DNA of 62,684 nt from Treponema sp. (GCA_024402635.1 JAKSTJ010000010.1:1-62684), one strand, 5' to 3'; shown: positions 16,415 to 26,615, counted from the stretch's first letter. The notes: generated by a model from the letters alone, not told the origin. Translations and numbers: made by a program.

Positions 16415-16443
16415 AGAATAATTACCTGAAAAAAAATGGTCAA
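16415..16443 (-). promoter_or_regulatory. Promoter of the YkgJ-type gene / short leader RNA
   Basis: TTGACC (16443-16438) and TATTCT (16420-16415) on the minus strand are 17 bp apart. The start site would lie near 16408, so the transcript begins a few bases before the terminator hairpin. Confidence 0.65.
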
Positions 16444-16485
16444 GTAGGCTTAAGATTTAAAAATTAAATTTTGTTATTTTCTTGA

Positions 16486-16635
16486 AAATGGGATTTTGTT
16501 CTATATAATATATATTATGAAGAAAGAATTGTAGGATTTGATCCTGATTTAAGCAAATATGAAAAAGGTGAATACAAAATAAGATTGTACTACAAAGACC
16601 GATGTATTTATAAAACAAGTTATTATGTAAACTAG
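16486..16635 (+). pseudogene. C-terminal remnant of an unidentified protein gene
   Basis: Fifty codons ending at TAG 16635 read as a plausible protein tail (GFDPDLSKYEKGEYKIRLYY ...) after an in-frame TGA at 16483, without a start codon or ribosome site. It fits the end of a beta-rich surface protein. The rest of the 16370-16760 gap holds only AT-rich DNA and the presumed promoter region of the lipoprotein operon. Confidence 0.4.
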
Positions 16636-16760
16636 AAATTTGACAATATTAAATACAAGGAATATAATTAGATTCTCAATTCAACAAGTTAATAGCAAAA
16701 AGTTTCTTGATTAGTTAAAAGTGTGTTTGATTATTTGTTTTACGTAAAAAGAGGCTGATT

Positions 16761-19181
16761 ATGAGAAATGCTATTAAACTTCTATTTATTAATATTATTG
16801 TCCTGTCTTTTACTTCTTGTTCCGTAATGATAAGTGATTTAAAAAACTGTACTAAAGGTTCAGTTTATATTGTTGAACACTATCAGGAAATTCCAGCTGA
16901 ATACAGAAAAACTGAAACTGGTTATGAACAGACTAATCTGGTAAAAGATGAAAATGATAATCTTGTTCCAGGTTATGTTCTTTTTGAAACTGAAAAACTT
17001 CACGGTGAACCAGAATCTTTAACTGAGGCTCTTCCAAAATCATATACAGGTTTTAGTTCACAGCCTTTTGAACAGCAGTCAATTGAAACAGATGGATCTA
17101 CAGTAATTAAAATCTACTATAATCGTAATGATGTTACTCTTACAATTTCCATTGGTGACGGAATGTGGAATTATCTTCAGAAGAAACAAGACGATTCTAT
17201 CCAGGAAGATAATACAAACCGTATTTTTACAAAGAAATATGGTTCTTTAACAGGTTCTGATATTGCTGATTTGTTTGCATCTGCAGGTAAAAAAAGCTGT
17301 GTTTTAACAAAATTTATTCTTTCAGATGGTAGTAATATTTCAGTCTTACCAGATAGTTTCCCAGCAAACGATGAAACTTATACAGCTGTTTGGGAAGAAG
17401 GAAAACCTGCAAATTATAAAGTTATTCATCATTTTGAAAAAATTGAATGTACAGATAGTACAGTTGAATCTGATGAAAATTATGAAGTTAATTCTGATTT
17501 AACAAATATTATGCAGGGTGTTCCAGAAATGGAAACTGAAACTCAGAGTTGTGTTGCTTCAATTCCAGGTTTTACTGCAAAGCCTCACTCGGAACAAGAA
17601 ATTTCTTCCGCTGGATCTACAGTTGTAAACATTTTTTATGTAAGAAATCCATATACAATTACAATTTCTACAGATGAAGGCCTTTGGAATTATGATGAAT
17701 GGAAAGCTGATAAATCAAATGTAACTCAGAATACAGCGCCAAAAAACCTGAACGGAAAATTCGGATGGACAATTGACTGGACAGTTCTTTCCTCATTAAA
17801 GAAAACTGGAATGAATCTTGTTTCGTTAAAAAATGATGTAACTGGTGAATCAGTAAAACTTGAAAAACTTCCAGATTCAATTCCTGCAATGAGTCTAAGT
17901 TATACTGCTCAATGGAATAAAAAATCTGCCGTTTCTTATGAAGTTAAATTCTTAACAGAAAAAGCTGACAGTACTGATTCTGAAGATACAAATAATTATG
18001 TTGTTCATAGTTATGACAGAAGTTTATCTGGAACTCCAGAATATTTTACAGAAGCTGTTGCTAAAGAAATACCTGGTTTTACTGCTAAAGAAATTGTTCA
18101 GGAAGAAATTAAAGAAGACGGAACTACAGTTGTAAAGGTTTATTATGTCCGTAATTCATACAAAATTACTTTTGATTTAAATGGCGGTTATTGGAATTAT
18201 ATTGATTATAGAGATGATAAATCGTTAACTCCAGATTCAGTTTCAAAAGAAATAAACGGTAAATACGAATCAGAAATTATTCTTCCAGATTGCAGTAAAA
18301 TTGGAAAGCGAGCAAATAATTTCTTAGGTTGGAAAGTTACTGGTGATTCAACTCTTTATTCAAATGACGAACTTTCTTTGAAACTTGAGAAATATGATTC
18401 TAAAAACCTGATTGTTCAGGCACAGTGGGAAAAAGGAACTGGTTATGAATATACAGTCCGCCATTGGTTTGAAAAAGCCGACAGCAAAGACAATTCAAAT
18501 GTTTCAAATTATGAATTAAACGAAGATTTTACTCAGATTGAATTAGGCGAAGAAATTGGTGATTTTACAGAAGCAGTTGCAAAAACAGTAGAAGGTTTTA
18601 CTGTAAAACCATTTGAACAGAAAAGTATTACTGGTAATAAGAAAGAAACAATTGATATTTTCTATACACGTAATTCATCAAAATTCATTTTCGATGCAAA
18701 CGGCGGAAATATTTCTGAAGGTCAGAATGAATATACTGGAAAATACGGTTTAATTTTTGATTCTGAAAATACTCCAAAAGCAACAAAATCTGGCTGGACC
18801 TTTGGCGGCTGGACATATAAAGGAAAACTTGTAACAAATACAGATTTACAGATTGAAAATCAGGAATTTGGAATTGAAAATAAAACTTTCCAGGCATATT
18901 GGATTTCAACAATTTCGGTAAAAACTTTAAGCACATTTGGTGACATTGTTTTGACAAAACAGCAGGATTCAAAAAATATTACCTGTTCTGTAACATTGCC
19001 ACAAGGATATGAAAGTCAGAACTGGAGTTATAAATGGTACGTTGATGGTGTTTATACCAGTGATGAAACTGTATTTACAAGAACTCCAGAAGTGTTAGGA
19101 AAAGGTGTTCATACAATTACTCTTAAAGCAACTATGAACGGTCAGAATTTTACGCAGCGTGTAACTGCAACAGTAGAATAA
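16761..19181 (+). CDS. Lipoprotein with four MucBP-like / InlB-B-like repeat units, 806 aa
   Basis: The signal peptide ends in the lipobox FTSC (Cys20), predicting a lipid-anchored surface protein. The body has about four repeats of 180-200 residues, each made of a MucBP-like part (HYQE, HHFEK, FLTEKAD, HWFEKAD ... with PGFTAKP and STVVxIFYVRN) and a Listeria-Bacteroides InlB B-repeat-like part (YKITFDLNGGYWNY ... YTAQW). A final Ig/PKD-like domain contains WSYKWYVDG. Such repeats serve as stalks or host-glycan binders. AGAGG precedes the ATG. The next lipoprotein starts 13 bp later, so they share an operon. Confidence 0.85.
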   Translation: MRNAIKLLFINIIVLSFTSCSVMISDLKNCTKGSVYIVEHYQEIPAEYRKTETGYEQTNLVKDENDNLVPGYVLFETEKLHGEPESLTEALPKSYTGFSSQPFEQQSIETDGSTVIKIYYNRNDVTLTISIGDGMWNYLQKKQDDSIQEDNTNRIFTKKYGSLTGSDIADLFASAGKKSCVLTKFILSDGSNISVLPDSFPANDETYTAVWEEGKPANYKVIHHFEKIECTDSTVESDENYEVNSDLTNIMQGVPEMETETQSCVASIPGFTAKPHSEQEISSAGSTVVNIFYVRNPYTITISTDEGLWNYDEWKADKSNVTQNTAPKNLNGKFGWTIDWTVLSSLKKTGMNLVSLKNDVTGESVKLEKLPDSIPAMSLSYTAQWNKKSAVSYEVKFLTEKADSTDSEDTNNYVVHSYDRSLSGTPEYFTEAVAKEIPGFTAKEIVQEEIKEDGTTVVKVYYVRNSYKITFDLNGGYWNYIDYRDDKSLTPDSVSKEINGKYESEIILPDCSKIGKRANNFLGWKVTGDSTLYSNDELSLKLEKYDSKNLIVQAQWEKGTGYEYTVRHWFEKADSKDNSNVSNYELNEDFTQIELGEEIGDFTEAVAKTVEGFTVKPFEQKSITGNKKETIDIFYTRNSSKFIFDANGGNISEGQNEYTGKYGLIFDSENTPKATKSGWTFGGWTYKGKLVTNTDLQIENQEFGIENKTFQAYWISTISVKTLSTFGDIVLTKQQDSKNITCSVTLPQGYESQNWSYKWYVDGVYTSDETVFTRTPEVLGKGVHTITLKATMNGQNFTQRVTATVE

Positions 19182-19194
19182 TTTGGAGGCAGCT

Positions 19195-22100
19195 ATGAAA
19201 ACACGAAAACTATTCTTATTAATTTCATTTTTATCATTGATTTTGTCTGGATGTAACAATGTTGTAACTTCATCAGCAAATAATACTAACGGCAAAGCAA
19301 AAATCAGTATTTCATTAACCGACAGTTATTCAAGAACTGCCATTCCTGTTTTTGACTGGGACGATTTTACTTATGAAATGATTGCCGTTCAGAATCCGGG
19401 GGAATCAACTCAGAAAGAGCCTGAGACTTTATTTGAAGATAGAACTTATGAAAATCTTGTTCGTGGTATTGAACTTGATGCAGCTAAATATAAGTTTGTT
19501 TTAAATGCATATAAAGATTCACAAAAAGTTTTATCTGGAATTCAGACAGTGGATTTATCTTCTGGAAATGTGAATCTTTCTTTTTTAATGTATTCTGTTG
19601 ATGGTGGAAAAGGAAGTGCAGCAGTAAAAATTATTTATCCAATGGAAAATCCTGTTTCAAAAATAGTTGCATATACAAGCAGTGAAATTTTTGATGAACA
19701 GCCTGAATCAGGACAATCTGTTAAAGAACTTTCCAGTAGAATTGTTTCTGGAAAAATGGAATCAGTTTATGAAGTTTCAAATCTGAATTCTAACAGAGAA
19801 CAATATGCAATCATCAAATTCTATGATTCAAATAATGCATTGGTATATTCTTGTGCCGAAAGTCTTATAATTCTTGGGGGATGTGTTTCAAGATCAACTG
19901 TAGAAATTAAAGATGAAGACTGGCATACATATATTTGTACTGTAACTCTAAAGAAAGATGATGAAGGATGGGCTTCTTCAGGAAAAACAGTTTCTCTTGT
20001 TAATAAAACAAATTCAACTAAAGTTTATCCATTAAGTGATTCAGCCGGTGGAAAATTCAAAGCTTCGGTAGCAGAAGGAATTTATTACGTTTATGTAAAT
20101 AATGAAAATACTGGAATTGAGTTTAATTCAGTAAATAAAAATGTAAATGTAAATTATTACACAGTTTCAATGGACGCTGTAAAAAAATGTACAATGAATC
20201 CTGTTTCTGGCGGCATCAATATGGAAGAAAATATTGCAGTTGTTCAGGAAGGAAAGGAATTTTCATATAAACTTAGTCTTTCAAAAGGATATGAAACCAG
20301 TAGTTTAGTTGTTAAACACAATGGAACTGCAATACCTGGAGTTGAATTTGAAAAGAACGTAACAATTGATTCTGTAAATCAGCCGGTTAAAATCCTTGCA
20401 GAAGGAATAAATCCTATTACATATACAATCAGTTATAGCGATAACAATGTTGCATTTGAACCAAGAAAAGTTGCAAATCTTGCTTACTGGTATAAATACG
20501 GAACAACTTATACTCCTCCAGTTTCTTTTACAGCTGAAGATGTAGTAGTTCTTCCTGCAATTGAAAATATTCGAAAAGATAATAATTACTTTGATGCATG
20601 GACAGATTCTAAAGGAAATACAGTAATTGATACAAAGGGTATTTATGAGAATCTTGTTTTGAATGCCAACTGGAAAGATGCTCCAAAGGTAGATGATGAA
20701 AATAAAGTTATCTATGCAAATGGATTCAATCTTTTAATTAAAGCCAGCGACAACAAAAATACTCAAACTTTAGTTTACATTGATTACAACGGAAACGGAA
20801 TTAAGGAAAATGATGATACTCAGATTACCTGTAATAATATTTCTACTGGTATAAATAATGACTTTACTGGTTATGAACTTAGAGCCGGCAGTATGACAGG
20901 TGATTATATTCCAAAGTCTGATTTTACATTTACAATGACAGGCGGAAATATTTCTGGTATTTACGGACTTAATTCTAAAACTCAGAAATACAAGAACAAG
21001 TCTACACTTAATATTAGTGGAACTGCTGTAATTGGAAAAATTGTAGATCAGAGTTCAAAAGTTAATGCTGATTCTACAACTTCAACTTATGCAAAATCTG
21101 TAACAGGAATTATGCTGGATACTTTATCAGCAGAAAGAGTTTACATTGTTAATCAGATGAACAACTTGAATGATGCGGCAAAATCTCCTTATGCAATTAC
21201 TTGTGTTACAGAAAACAATTATGAAATTGACAGAGAACATATTGTTGCAGAAATTGCAAACAGTAATTTTGCAACTCTGGCTAATTTTACCTGCTGGAAT
21301 GTAAATGCTGAAGATCCTGATAAAGTTGTTTATAAACAGATTCTTTTGTCTCACAAAGAAGAAAATGTAAACAGCGTAACAAGAACTTATATTAGAATGG
21401 CAGATGATTCTGGTATTGTTTTGCCAAAAGCAGACGAAATTATCTGGGATGAAGTAAACAATGAATTTAATCTTGGTGCAGATTCCGTTCAAAAGCCATG
21501 TTCAGTTTTCTCATTATCTGTTGAAAATGGTACATTCAGAGTTAATGAAAGAACAACAATCACAAATAATAAAACAGATGCTGATTTAGCCATCGAAAAA
21601 ACATTAACTTACATGGCACAGCCAACTCCTATAACTTATGTAGAAAAATTAAGTTTTGAAGAAAATTATGTATATATGCAGGTTTTATCATCAGCAGACC
21701 TTTTGACACCAGCCAGCGTTAATAATTTCCTTTCGCAGGTTTTCTTTAAGAAAATTGATGGCACAAAAGCAATCAAAGTTTCTGTAAACATTGAAACAGT
21801 TCCTGCAAAATATATTTTAGGCACTGGTGATGGTGCTGGAGGATCAGAGTTCAAATATTTTAATGGAAGTTTCTACAAGAGATACTATAAAGCCAACGAT
21901 ACTACTGATGGTTACAGCAATACAACATTAGATAGTGGTGATCCAGATAATATTGGTAAAATTGTTAATCTTATAAGCTGGACTAATTCCTACAAAAAAG
22001 CAAAACAAAAAACCTTTAATGGACTTAAAGGTTATCTGATGAATATTACTTCAGAAGTAGAAAATAACTACATTTATGATACTTTCTATAAACTTAATCC

Positions 22101-22740
22101 TGATCAGTTGAGTTGGGCTGGAGGAGCAGCATTCATTCCTGCTATGACTACTCCAGGTATGATTACAGGTGAAAATGTACTTTGCTGGGATCAGGATACT
22201 ACAGCATTACTTGCAGATAATGCTACAATTAATGAAACAACTGGCTTAAATAGTAAGTGGAAAGCTAATAAATGGTACTGGCAGGCAGGACCGGAAGCTG
22301 GTATGTGTTTCTGGGGAACTGCTGTAGCAAATGATGAAGAAAGTGCTGCAAATGGAAAAATTGAAGGTGTATTTGAACGATGGAACAATTCAAAATATCT
22401 TCACAGGGACCTTTGGGATACTAATTTGGAAACAACAGATCCAACTAAACTGCTTAAAGGTCGGGAAGGAGAAGAACCAAATACACCTAAAACAACTACT
22501 GTAAATAAAGTTGTAATAAATACTACAGATGAACCTTGTCTCCAGTTCCTTTCAGGAAAACTTGTTACAACTAAGGGAACTTATCTTGCAAATGGTTTCT
22601 GGAATAATCTTAAAGATTCTAATAGTCAGTCTGATGGTTACGGAAGTACAGGCTATATTGTAGAGTTTACTCCATACGAAACAGAATATGGAAAACAGGT
22701 TGCAAACTATCAGGCAATTAAGAGAACTTCAACTTACTAA
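19195..22740 (+). CDS. Large lipoprotein with C-terminal C-type-lectin-like domain, 1181 aa
   Basis: The lipobox is LSGC (Cys20). The N-terminal part is beta-rich and ends near residue 500 in an InlB-like stretch (AWTDSKGNTVIDTKG with ANW). Further modules are unidentified. Residues about 920-1160 look like a C-type lectin-like fold: LKGYLMNITSEVENNYI, SWAGGAAF, YWQAGPEAGMCFWG and a closing GYIVEFTPYETEYG match the order of the lectin core. ATG 19195 is chosen because TTGGAGG is its ribosome site. It lies between another lipoprotein and an outer-membrane barrel gene, which suggests a surface complex. Confidence 0.82.
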   Translation: MKTRKLFLLISFLSLILSGCNNVVTSSANNTNGKAKISISLTDSYSRTAIPVFDWDDFTYEMIAVQNPGESTQKEPETLFEDRTYENLVRGIELDAAKYKFVLNAYKDSQKVLSGIQTVDLSSGNVNLSFLMYSVDGGKGSAAVKIIYPMENPVSKIVAYTSSEIFDEQPESGQSVKELSSRIVSGKMESVYEVSNLNSNREQYAIIKFYDSNNALVYSCAESLIILGGCVSRSTVEIKDEDWHTYICTVTLKKDDEGWASSGKTVSLVNKTNSTKVYPLSDSAGGKFKASVAEGIYYVYVNNENTGIEFNSVNKNVNVNYYTVSMDAVKKCTMNPVSGGINMEENIAVVQEGKEFSYKLSLSKGYETSSLVVKHNGTAIPGVEFEKNVTIDSVNQPVKILAEGINPITYTISYSDNNVAFEPRKVANLAYWYKYGTTYTPPVSFTAEDVVVLPAIENIRKDNNYFDAWTDSKGNTVIDTKGIYENLVLNANWKDAPKVDDENKVIYANGFNLLIKASDNKNTQTLVYIDYNGNGIKENDDTQITCNNISTGINNDFTGYELRAGSMTGDYIPKSDFTFTMTGGNISGIYGLNSKTQKYKNKSTLNISGTAVIGKIVDQSSKVNADSTTSTYAKSVTGIMLDTLSAERVYIVNQMNNLNDAAKSPYAITCVTENNYEIDREHIVAEIANSNFATLANFTCWNVNAEDPDKVVYKQILLSHKEENVNSVTRTYIRMADDSGIVLPKADEIIWDEVNNEFNLGADSVQKPCSVFSLSVENGTFRVNERTTITNNKTDADLAIEKTLTYMAQPTPITYVEKLSFEENYVYMQVLSSADLLTPASVNNFLSQVFFKKIDGTKAIKVSVNIETVPAKYILGTGDGAGGSEFKYFNGSFYKRYYKANDTTDGYSNTTLDSGDPDNIGKIVNLISWTNSYKKAKQKTFNGLKGYLMNITSEVENNYIYDTFYKLNPDQLSWAGGAAFIPAMTTPGMITGENVLCWDQDTTALLADNATINETTGLNSKWKANKWYWQAGPEAGMCFWGTAVANDEESAANGKIEGVFERWNNSKYLHRDLWDTNLETTDPTKLLKGREGEEPNTPKTTTVNKVVINTTDEPCLQFLSGKLVTTKGTYLANGFWNNLKDSNSQSDGYGSTGYIVEFTPYETEYGKQVANYQAIKRTSTY

Positions 22741-22755
22741 TCAGGAGGTAGAACT

Positions 22756-23376
22756 ATGAAGAAAATTATTTTAGCAGTTTTAGTATTATTCGCCATAACT
22801 TCGACATTATTTTGCCAGGAAGAAGTTGAATCAGTTCAAAATGAATCTTTACAGACAGAAAACAACGTTTTTAGAATAGGAGCCGCATTTCCCGTACAGT
22901 CAGCTTTGGGAGATTTAAATCAATTTGCAGGACTTCATTTAGGACCAGGTGTTCAGGGAGAATACGATTTAAATATTTCGTTACCAGATTATCTGAAACT
23001 TGGAGTCAGTGCAAAGTTCATGATGAATTTTGGATTTTTAAAAGATGATATTCTTTTATCTATGTGGAATATGCAGCTGGCTCCAGGTTTTTATGCAAGA
23101 TTTGTTCTTCTAGATGGAAATTTTATTATTCAGCCAGAATTAAGTTATGGACTTCAATTGAATTTTCTTAAAAAGAACGATGAATATAATAACAAAGTTG
23201 ACAATGTTTATTTAGATCAGATAATAGAATTTGCAGTTGGTTTTAGATATGTACCACAAAATCTTCTGGATGGCAGACTGGAATTTGGAATTACACCGTT
23301 CTATGCCTTATGTCCCGAAGCAGGTTACGTAGCCCAATATGCAGGTACAGATATTTTTGTGTTCTATAGATTATGA
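22756..23376 (+). CDS. Outer-membrane beta-barrel protein, 206 aa
   Basis: A Sec signal peptide (residues 1-20, cleaved near LFC-QEE) is followed by alternating polar/aromatic strands and a C-terminus FVFYRL typical of small eight- to ten-strand barrels. The ATG has AGGAGG upstream and lies 15 bp after the lectin-domain lipoprotein, so it is the third gene of that operon. It may anchor or export the two lipoproteins; this is inferred only from position. Confidence 0.8.
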   Translation: MKKIILAVLVLFAITSTLFCQEEVESVQNESLQTENNVFRIGAAFPVQSALGDLNQFAGLHLGPGVQGEYDLNISLPDYLKLGVSAKFMMNFGFLKDDILLSMWNMQLAPGFYARFVLLDGNFIIQPELSYGLQLNFLKKNDEYNNKVDNVYLDQIIEFAVGFRYVPQNLLDGRLEFGITPFYALCPEAGYVAQYAGTDIFVFYRL

Positions 23377-23399
23377 TAAAAACAGAGAAGTTTTAAAAC

Positions 23400-24764
23400 A
23401 TGAACCAATTCATTGAATATTCAAAAGAAGTCTTGTCCGCACTGGAAAATCATACACCAATTGTGGCAATTGAAACTGGCGGAACTTTTGCAGGAATTCC
23501 ATATCCTGAAAATGTTGAAACTGCCAGAAAAGTATGTGAAGCGGTTCGGGCTACTGGTTCTATTCCCGCTTACATTTCTATAATGAAAGGCAAAATCAAG
23601 GTGGGAATGTCTGATGAAGAACTGGATGATTATGGAAAACGTCGTGGTTCTATGGCAAAAGCTTCCAGACGAGAAATTCCACTGATTCTTGCAAAAGGTG
23701 AATATGGTGTAATGACTCTTGCCGCTACAATAGTGATTGCAGATCTTGTAAATATTCCTGTTGTTTCTGGAGGTGGCATGGGAGGAGTTCATCGTGGTGC
23801 TGAAGTTACCATGGATATTTCATCGGATCTGGAAGAAATTGCTGAACGAAATGTAATTGTTGTGTGTTCCGGTGCAAAATCAATTCTGGACCTTAATCTT
23901 ACAATGGAATATCTTGAAACAAAATCCGTACCAGTAATGGGCTACAAAACTGAAGAAATGCCTGCATATATGGCCATTGAAAGCGGAATCAAACTTCCAT
24001 GCAAAATGAATTCTATTTTTGAAGTTGCAAAGGCTTATCGGATTAAAAATGATCTAAAAATTGAAACTGGAATGATTCTTATGAATCCAATTTCTAAGGA
24101 TTATGCTGTTGATGCAACACAAATGAACAAAGTAATAGACGAAGCAATTGAATGCAGCAAAAAAGATAATATTCGTGGAAAAGCAATAACTGAATACCTG
24201 ATGAAATATGTAAAACAACACATGGGCACCGAAAGTATGGATGCTCAGAAAAATATGATTTTGGAAAATGCAGTTTTAGCAGCGCAATTAGCGGTTGAAC
24301 TTGAAAAGTCTTACAACTTTTATGGCTGGCAGACTGCAGATGTTTCACCAGAAAACGCAGAATACAAATCAATTAAAAATCCTCGAGAACTTTACGATTT
24401 ACTTTTAAAAATTTGGTGTGCAGAAACTTGTGCTCCACGAATGCGGGGAAAGTGGGAAAAAACTAATCCAACTTATGGCCAGTGTTCTATTACGGCTTTT
24501 CTTGCTCAGGACATTTTTGGCGGAGAAGTATACGGAATTCTTCGTGACGGAGGAAACTATCACTGTTATAATGTGATTGGCGATTGTGTTTTTGACCTTA
24601 CAAGTGAACAATTTGGTGAAGAAAAATTGAGCTATGAAAACAATCCTGTGCAAAGCAGGGAAGTTCATTTTGCAAAGGCAGAAAAAAGACTGCGTTATGA
24701 GTATTTAAAAGAAAGACTAAATGAAATAATAGAACAAGCAGGAAAGAATGAAATTATCAAATAA
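23400..24764 (+). CDS. psuG: Pseudouridine-5'-phosphate glycosidase fused to a YunG-like domain, 454 aa
   Basis: Residues 1-305 match PsuG, which splits pseudouridine 5'-phosphate into uracil and ribose 5-phosphate. Seen are VAIETGGTF (general-acid Glu, although the usual ALEST-xIAHG is changed to AIETGGTFAG), PYPENVETA, KASRREIP (Lys), GGMGGVHRGAE (His), MDISSDL (metal Asp) and SGAKSILDL (Lys). Residues about 315-454 form an extra domain like B. subtilis YunG, with a possible Cys-His-Asp set: NPTYGQCSITAFLAQD, NYHCYN and FDLTSEQF. The fusion is unusual. The SGNH gene overlaps its end by 17 bp. Confidence 0.85.
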   Translation: MNQFIEYSKEVLSALENHTPIVAIETGGTFAGIPYPENVETARKVCEAVRATGSIPAYISIMKGKIKVGMSDEELDDYGKRRGSMAKASRREIPLILAKGEYGVMTLAATIVIADLVNIPVVSGGGMGGVHRGAEVTMDISSDLEEIAERNVIVVCSGAKSILDLNLTMEYLETKSVPVMGYKTEEMPAYMAIESGIKLPCKMNSIFEVAKAYRIKNDLKIETGMILMNPISKDYAVDATQMNKVIDEAIECSKKDNIRGKAITEYLMKYVKQHMGTESMDAQKNMILENAVLAAQLAVELEKSYNFYGWQTADVSPENAEYKSIKNPRELYDLLLKIWCAETCAPRMRGKWEKTNPTYGQCSITAFLAQDIFGGEVYGILRDGGNYHCYNVIGDCVFDLTSEQFGEEKLSYENNPVQSREVHFAKAEKRLRYEYLKERLNEIIEQAGKNEIIK

Positions 24765-25728
24765 AGAATTACAGAAAATCTATTTTGGTGCATACAATTT
24801 TACAGAAACAGAGGACGGATATTTACAATCCTTTCAGTTTACCGCTGAACAGATTGAATATTTTAAAAAAGCTTCGGATTTCTGGTATGAACGATGTACC
24901 GCTTCAACTTCAAAAACAATTGAAATTAGAACAAATGCCAGAACAATCAGTTTTGATTATAAAATTATCTGGAAAGGTTCTGAAGATTCAATTGAGGCAA
25001 TGGTAGATGGTATTATTACAAAAATCATCTATATGAAAGATCTTAAGGAAAAAGGCAAGATAAGTTTTGATTTATCAGAAAGTCTTGAAGGTGTTTATGA
25101 TAATCCTGATGGTATGCGGGATGTAGTAATTTATTTACCTGCAGATGCAACTATTGTTATAAAGAATTTTGAAATTAATGGTGATTATACACCTGCTAAA
25201 AAAGGCTCAAAAGTTTTGTGGCTTGGTGATTCTATTACACAGGGATTTGGACCTTTGCGTTCATCTCAAACTTATGTAAGTGTTGCAAATCGTATTTTAA
25301 ATTATGACATTATTAATCAGGGAATTGGCGGTTATGTTTATGACAAAAAATCTCTGCTTAAAATGGAAGGTTATAAACCAGAAAAACTGATTGTAGCTCT
25401 TGGTACTAATCAGTATGGTTGCGAAACAATGAAGGATATTGAAGAATATTATCCTCGTTTGTTTGAACTTTACGGAAAAGATATTCCAACTTTGGTTATT
25501 ACTCCTCTTTGGCGAGGGGACAATATGGAAGGAATCCCAACTCTTGTAAAATTCTGTGATAAATTAAAAGAAATTCTTACAAAGTATCCTAATATTAAAG
25601 TTGTTGATGGATTCCGCCTTGTTCCTCATCTTCCAGAATATTTCTTAGATAATCTTCATCCAAACGGATTGGGAACAGAAGTTTACGGAAGAAATCTTGT
25701 AGAAAAAATCCGGGAATTAAAGTTTTAG
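24748..25728 (+). CDS. SGNH/GDSL hydrolase, 326 aa
   Basis: Residues 1-150 form a beta-sandwich-like N-terminal domain; residues 155-326 are an SGNH esterase with block I WLGDSITQGF (nucleophile Ser), the Gly of INQGIGG, block III ALGTNQ (Asn) and block V DNLHPNG (Asp-His). The two-domain layout resembles acetyl-xylan and sugar esterases of the CE2/SGNH type. No signal peptide, so a cytoplasmic role is likely. The start codon lies within the PsuG gene, which indicates translational coupling and a shared pathway. Confidence 0.9.
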   Translation: MKLSNKELQKIYFGAYNFTETEDGYLQSFQFTAEQIEYFKKASDFWYERCTASTSKTIEIRTNARTISFDYKIIWKGSEDSIEAMVDGIITKIIYMKDLKEKGKISFDLSESLEGVYDNPDGMRDVVIYLPADATIVIKNFEINGDYTPAKKGSKVLWLGDSITQGFGPLRSSQTYVSVANRILNYDIINQGIGGYVYDKKSLLKMEGYKPEKLIVALGTNQYGCETMKDIEEYYPRLFELYGKDIPTLVITPLWRGDNMEGIPTLVKFCDKLKEILTKYPNIKVVDGFRLVPHLPEYFLDNLHPNGLGTEVYGRNLVEKIRELKF

Positions 25729-25767
25729 AAAAAAATACAATACAATTTATAGTGATTTATTTCAATT

Positions 25768-26382
25768 ATGAGTAAACTTACAGAATACATCGGAAGTCAG
25801 TTTGGAAATCCTCGAGGAATTGTTGGTTTTATCTGCTGCAAATGCATGAATATCATCAACAAAAAAATGTATAAAAAAACAGTTTCATTATTGTCTTTGA
25901 ATGAAAACCTAAAGCTTTTGGATATTGGTTACGGAAATGGTTATCTTTTTAAGCTGGCAGATAAATCTTTTGGCTGTAATCTTTATGGAATTGATATTTC
26001 TGAAGATATGAAAAGTCTTGCAGAAAAGCGAAATAAAAATGCTTTAAAAGACAAGCGATTGAATCTTGAAGTAGGCGATTGCTGTAATCTTCAGTTTGAA
26101 GATAATAGTTTTGATGCAGTTTCTTCTATTAATACAGTCTATTTCTGGTCTGATACATTAAAAGGACTGTCCGAAATCCGGCGATGTCTTGTTCCAGGTG
26201 GTTGTTTTATTAACGCAGTTTATACAAAAGAATGGCTTTCAAGAACAAAAATGGCAGAAAAAGGATTTAAGAAGTTTGAACCAGAAGAATTAATTGAACT
26301 TGGAAAGCAGGCTGGTTTTGAAAATATTGAAGTTGTTGAAATTGTAAAAAGAAAATCTTTCGCAGTTGTTTACAGAAAATAG
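25768..26382 (+). CDS. Class I SAM-dependent methyltransferase, 204 aa
   Basis: A UbiE/COQ5-like methyltransferase: motif I LLDIGYGNGYLFKLA, an acidic post-I GIDISEDMKSLAEKR, motif II FDAVSSINTVYFW and motif III LVPGGCFINAVY. Substrate unknown; the N-terminal QFGNPRGIVG is often seen in the group that modifies small molecules. A 5'- and 3'-truncated relative lies at 50651-50828, so this gene family has been duplicated in the genome. No clear ribosome site is seen before the ATG. Confidence 0.9.
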   Translation: MSKLTEYIGSQFGNPRGIVGFICCKCMNIINKKMYKKTVSLLSLNENLKLLDIGYGNGYLFKLADKSFGCNLYGIDISEDMKSLAEKRNKNALKDKRLNLEVGDCCNLQFEDNSFDAVSSINTVYFWSDTLKGLSEIRRCLVPGGCFINAVYTKEWLSRTKMAEKGFKKFEPEELIELGKQAGFENIEVVEIVKRKSFAVVYRK

Positions 26383-26385
26383 GAA

Positions 26386-26508
26386 TTGGTAAGAAATTAT
26401 TTCTGAAACGTAATTACTCATAGTTGCAGTTGTAGAATCCAGAATGTTCATTTCTTCTGCTATCTGTTGTCCTTCAGAAAGCATTTCCTGTGAACCTTGT
26501 TTTCCATT
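26386..26508 (-). pseudogene. Fragment of a methyl-accepting chemotaxis protein gene
   Basis: On the minus strand an open stretch reads KQGSQEMLSEGQQIAEEMN then a TMSNYVSEI segment, which resembles the helical hairpin ends of spirochaetal chemotaxis receptors. It has no start, no membrane part and no signalling core, and ends against the convergent methyltransferase gene. Most likely the remnant of a deleted mcp gene. Confidence 0.35.
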
Positions 26509-26615
26509 CTATAACCTCTTGTAATAAATTGTCTTAGGGTAGAATCATACCATATTCTATAATTTTGATTTTATAACAATTGGTTATATTTAGAATTTTG
26601 TGATATAGTTTAATT

